Assembly: GCA_900540735.1 (NCBI GenBank)
Contig: UQHB01000053.1
Span: 1 to 16,556, forward strand
Length of the DNA stretch: 16,556 bases
Origin: an uncultured Megasphaera sp.
GTDB taxonomy: Bacteria; Bacillota; Negativicutes; Veillonellales; Megasphaeraceae
Direction of reading: 5' to 3'
How positions within the stretch are numbered: the stretch's first letter is position 1; each line of letters begins with the position of its first letter. The notes under the pieces were generated by a model. It did not search any database. It was not told the origin of the DNA and worked only from the letters and a program-made list of their open reading frames with translations. Positions 15,388-16,556 of this stretch are shown piece by piece. The translations under genes were made by a program, and so were the position numbers.

Positions 15388-16164
15388 GTGAACGTATGGC
15401 TAAATATGGCATTAGGAAATCCCTATAAAAGTGTTTCTCAGCAGACGCGTGTTATTTCAGAAGATTGGGTTAATCGCAATATGTTTTGTCCGCGGTGTGG
15501 TAACGCTGAACTTATGAAATGTAAAAATAATCGGCCTGTATCTGATTTTATTTGTAATGCTTGTGGTAATGTTTTTGAAGTAAAGGCAACAGCCGGAAAA
15601 TTTGGACATAAGATTAATGATGGTGCGTATCATACAATGATGGAGCGGATTCACAGTGATACGAATCCCGATTTTTTATTTATGGAATATCAAAAGCAAA
15701 CGGCGCAAGTCCACCAACTTTTTATGGTGCCAAAGTTCTATATTACCGATAGAATGATTGAAAAACGGAAACCTTTAGGGCCAACGGCGAGGCGTGCCGG
15801 TTGGACAGGATGTTTCATCGTCTTGGATACATTACCTTTAGCAGGACGTATTGCTATTATCCAGGATGGGTGTATTCAAGATAAAACGAATGTATGCCGA
15901 CAATATGAACAAACTGACTTTATTAAGCAAATAAAAATACATGCCCGTGGCTGGATTCTTGATGTATTGCGGTGTATAGAACGTATTCCTGACGATTCCT
16001 TTTCATTACAGCAAATGTATGATTTTACGCCAGAACTTAGTATATTACATCCGGATAATCATAATATTCAGGCTAAAATCCGTCAGCAATTACAGTTTTT
16101 GCGAGATAAAGGCGTGCTTGAGTTTTTGGGGGACGGGATGTATAGAAAGAGAATTGTATTCTAA
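15388..16164 (+). CDS. dpnC: DpnI-like methyl-directed restriction endonuclease
   Basis: The 258-residue protein is a clear homologue of DpnI (254 residues, encoded by dpnC in pneumococcus), which cuts GATC only when its adenine is methylated. With GTG 15388 as start, the four zinc cysteines fall at 34, 37, 56 and 59 and the PD-(D/E)XK catalytic residues at Asp53, Glu64 and Lys66, the numbering I recall for DpnI. Other shared stretches are 'INDGAYHTMMERI', 'RKPLGPTARRAGWTGC' and the C-terminal winged-helix 'IRQQLQFLRDKGVLEF'. No methyltransferase is needed by such enzymes; the host must keep its GATC sites unmethylated. It would destroy incoming Dam-methylated phage or plasmid DNA. Base composition is AT-richer than the preceding operon, consistent with transfer. 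The ribosome binding site is weak (GGCGGTGG). Confidence 0.93.
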   Translation: MNVWLNMALGNPYKSVSQQTRVISEDWVNRNMFCPRCGNAELMKCKNNRPVSDFICNACGNVFEVKATAGKFGHKINDGAYHTMMERIHSDTNPDFLFMEYQKQTAQVHQLFMVPKFYITDRMIEKRKPLGPTARRAGWTGCFIVLDTLPLAGRIAIIQDGCIQDKTNVCRQYEQTDFIKQIKIHARGWILDVLRCIERIPDDSFSLQQMYDFTPELSILHPDNHNIQAKIRQQLQFLRDKGVLEFLGDGMYRKRIVF

Positions 16165-16170
16165 AAACTA

Positions 16171-16199
16171 TTGTATGAAATGTAAATTATGCATATAAT
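16171..16199 (+). promoter_or_regulatory. Promoter of the AIPR-like gene
   Basis: TTGTAT (16171-16176), exactly 17 bases, then TATAAT (16194-16199), 34 bases before the start codon. The gene therefore has its own promoter rather than depending on the DpnI-like gene. Confidence 0.7.
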
Positions 16200-16232
16200 T
16201 ATAGTAAAACAATACGGATAAAGGTGATATAT

Positions 16233-16535
16233 ATGATTAATTCAAATTATATAGAATATGTTCAGTCTCATATTAGAGAATTAAAAGAAAAATATGTAAC
16301 ATATAATAATATGAAAGAATATGATTTGTTTAGTTTTCTATGTATGAAATATTTTTTCTTTAATGAAGATGATGTACCTTTTGATGCAGATATTGCCTTA
16401 TATTATTTTACGGATGGTCCAAACGATGGGGGAATTGACGCTGTTTTTAACGACCCTAATAGTGATGATAATGATGTTATTGTTATGCAGTGTAAATATT
16501 ATGATGAATTGCAACTTTTAGTGCGACACCTGTAA
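16233..16535 (+). pseudogene. N-terminal fragment of an AIPR-like PD-(D/E)XK defence protein, apparently interrupted
   Basis: About 100 codons are open from ATG 16233, which follows AAAGGTGAT. After a charged helical start, the protein shows 'LYYFTDGPNDGGIDAVFND' and then 'VIVMQCKYYDE'. The GGID aspartate and the QxK of QCK form a PD-(D/E)XK nuclease core, in the arrangement seen at the N-terminus of AIPR (abortive infection phage resistance) proteins, which are normally several hundred residues. The frame stops at 16533-16535, about 12 residues after the motif, in sequence that looks like the end of an inserted element. The final residues (about QLLVRHL) are then probably not original. Composition is very AT-rich, unlike the core operon. 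Family assignment is moderate, since only the N-terminus is seen. Confidence 0.55.
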
Positions 16536-16556
16536 TTCATGTACAAATACCTCAAA
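16518..16556 (-). CDS. Last 12 codons of a probable IS30-family transposase (runs off the window)
   Basis: On the minus strand the final bases of the window read FEVFVHELQVSH then TAA (16518-16520). IS30-family transposases end with a '(Y/W)xTPxEVF' segment followed by a few hydrophobic residues, so this resembles such a C-terminus. The adjoining sequence GTGTCGCACT...GTTGCAATTC could be the terminal repeat. Only 39 bases are visible, so this is a suggestion from a short match and from the break in the gene beside it. Confidence 0.4.
   Translation of the reverse strand, partial: FEVFVHELQVSH

Noticed and set aside
1..16556. CRISPR array, tRNA, rRNA or riboswitch
   Set aside because: No regularly spaced repeats, cloverleaf-like segments, T-box or other leader motif was found in any intergenic gap; the longest gene-free stretch is the left edge and holds only IS and Rpn remains.
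15308..16556. A Dam-type methyltransferase or DpnD partner for the DpnI-like gene
   Set aside because: The downstream gene has a GGID...QCK nuclease core and no methyltransferase motifs (such as DPPY), and it does not resemble DpnD in length or pattern as far as seen.

Overview
The window looks like chromosome from a Gram-negative-type Firmicute of the Negativicutes. Megasphaera or a close relative is my best guess. This rests on gene content, near-50% GC core genes, strong Shine-Dalgarno sites and the flavour of the proteins; there is no rRNA or other phylogenetic marker to prove it. Most of the window is ordinary core metabolism. Both ends are accessory DNA, AT-richer, with insertion-sequence pieces and defence-type genes.

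Left accessory edge (1-1292): the 5' part of an IS3-family (IS150-like) transposase gene running off the window with its terminal end, a C-terminal remnant of an Rpn-type nuclease/transposase, and an intact MazE/MazF-type toxin-antitoxin pair with a good promoter. The toxin gene converges on, and overlaps by 4 bases, the next gene.

Minus-strand core block (1289-8976), read right to left: an operon of a GalT-like DUF4931 protein, a metallophosphoesterase and a 76-residue unknown protein, ending in a terminator; a single-gene acetolactate synthase unit with a near-consensus promoter and a perfect 34-bp palindromic terminator; a DASS (SLC13-type) anion transporter with its own promoter and terminator; and a fused EIICBA sugar PTS permease of the glucose family.

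Plus-strand core block (9093-15204): divergent from the DUF4931 operon is a compact six-gene operon: mutY, a membrane metallophosphoesterase with an internal twin-arginine motif, an NdpA/YejK-like nucleoid protein, a beta-hydroxyacid dehydrogenase, an esterase-like hydrolase and a PatB/MalY-type C-S lyase. Gaps are 0-23 bases. It ends at a long-stemmed terminator.

Right accessory edge (15308-16556): a close DpnI homologue with all zinc and catalytic residues at DpnI numbering, then the start of an AT-rich PD-(D/E)XK protein resembling the AIPR abortive-infection family. That gene breaks off where the last codons of what is probably an IS30-family transposase begin on the opposite strand.

The most striking signal is at whole-window scale. 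I count only five GATC sites in 16.5 kb where about 65 would be expected at even base composition. GATC (methylated) is the DpnI target, so the lineage seems to have lived under GATC-directed restriction, perhaps by alternating DpnI-type and DpnII-type systems.
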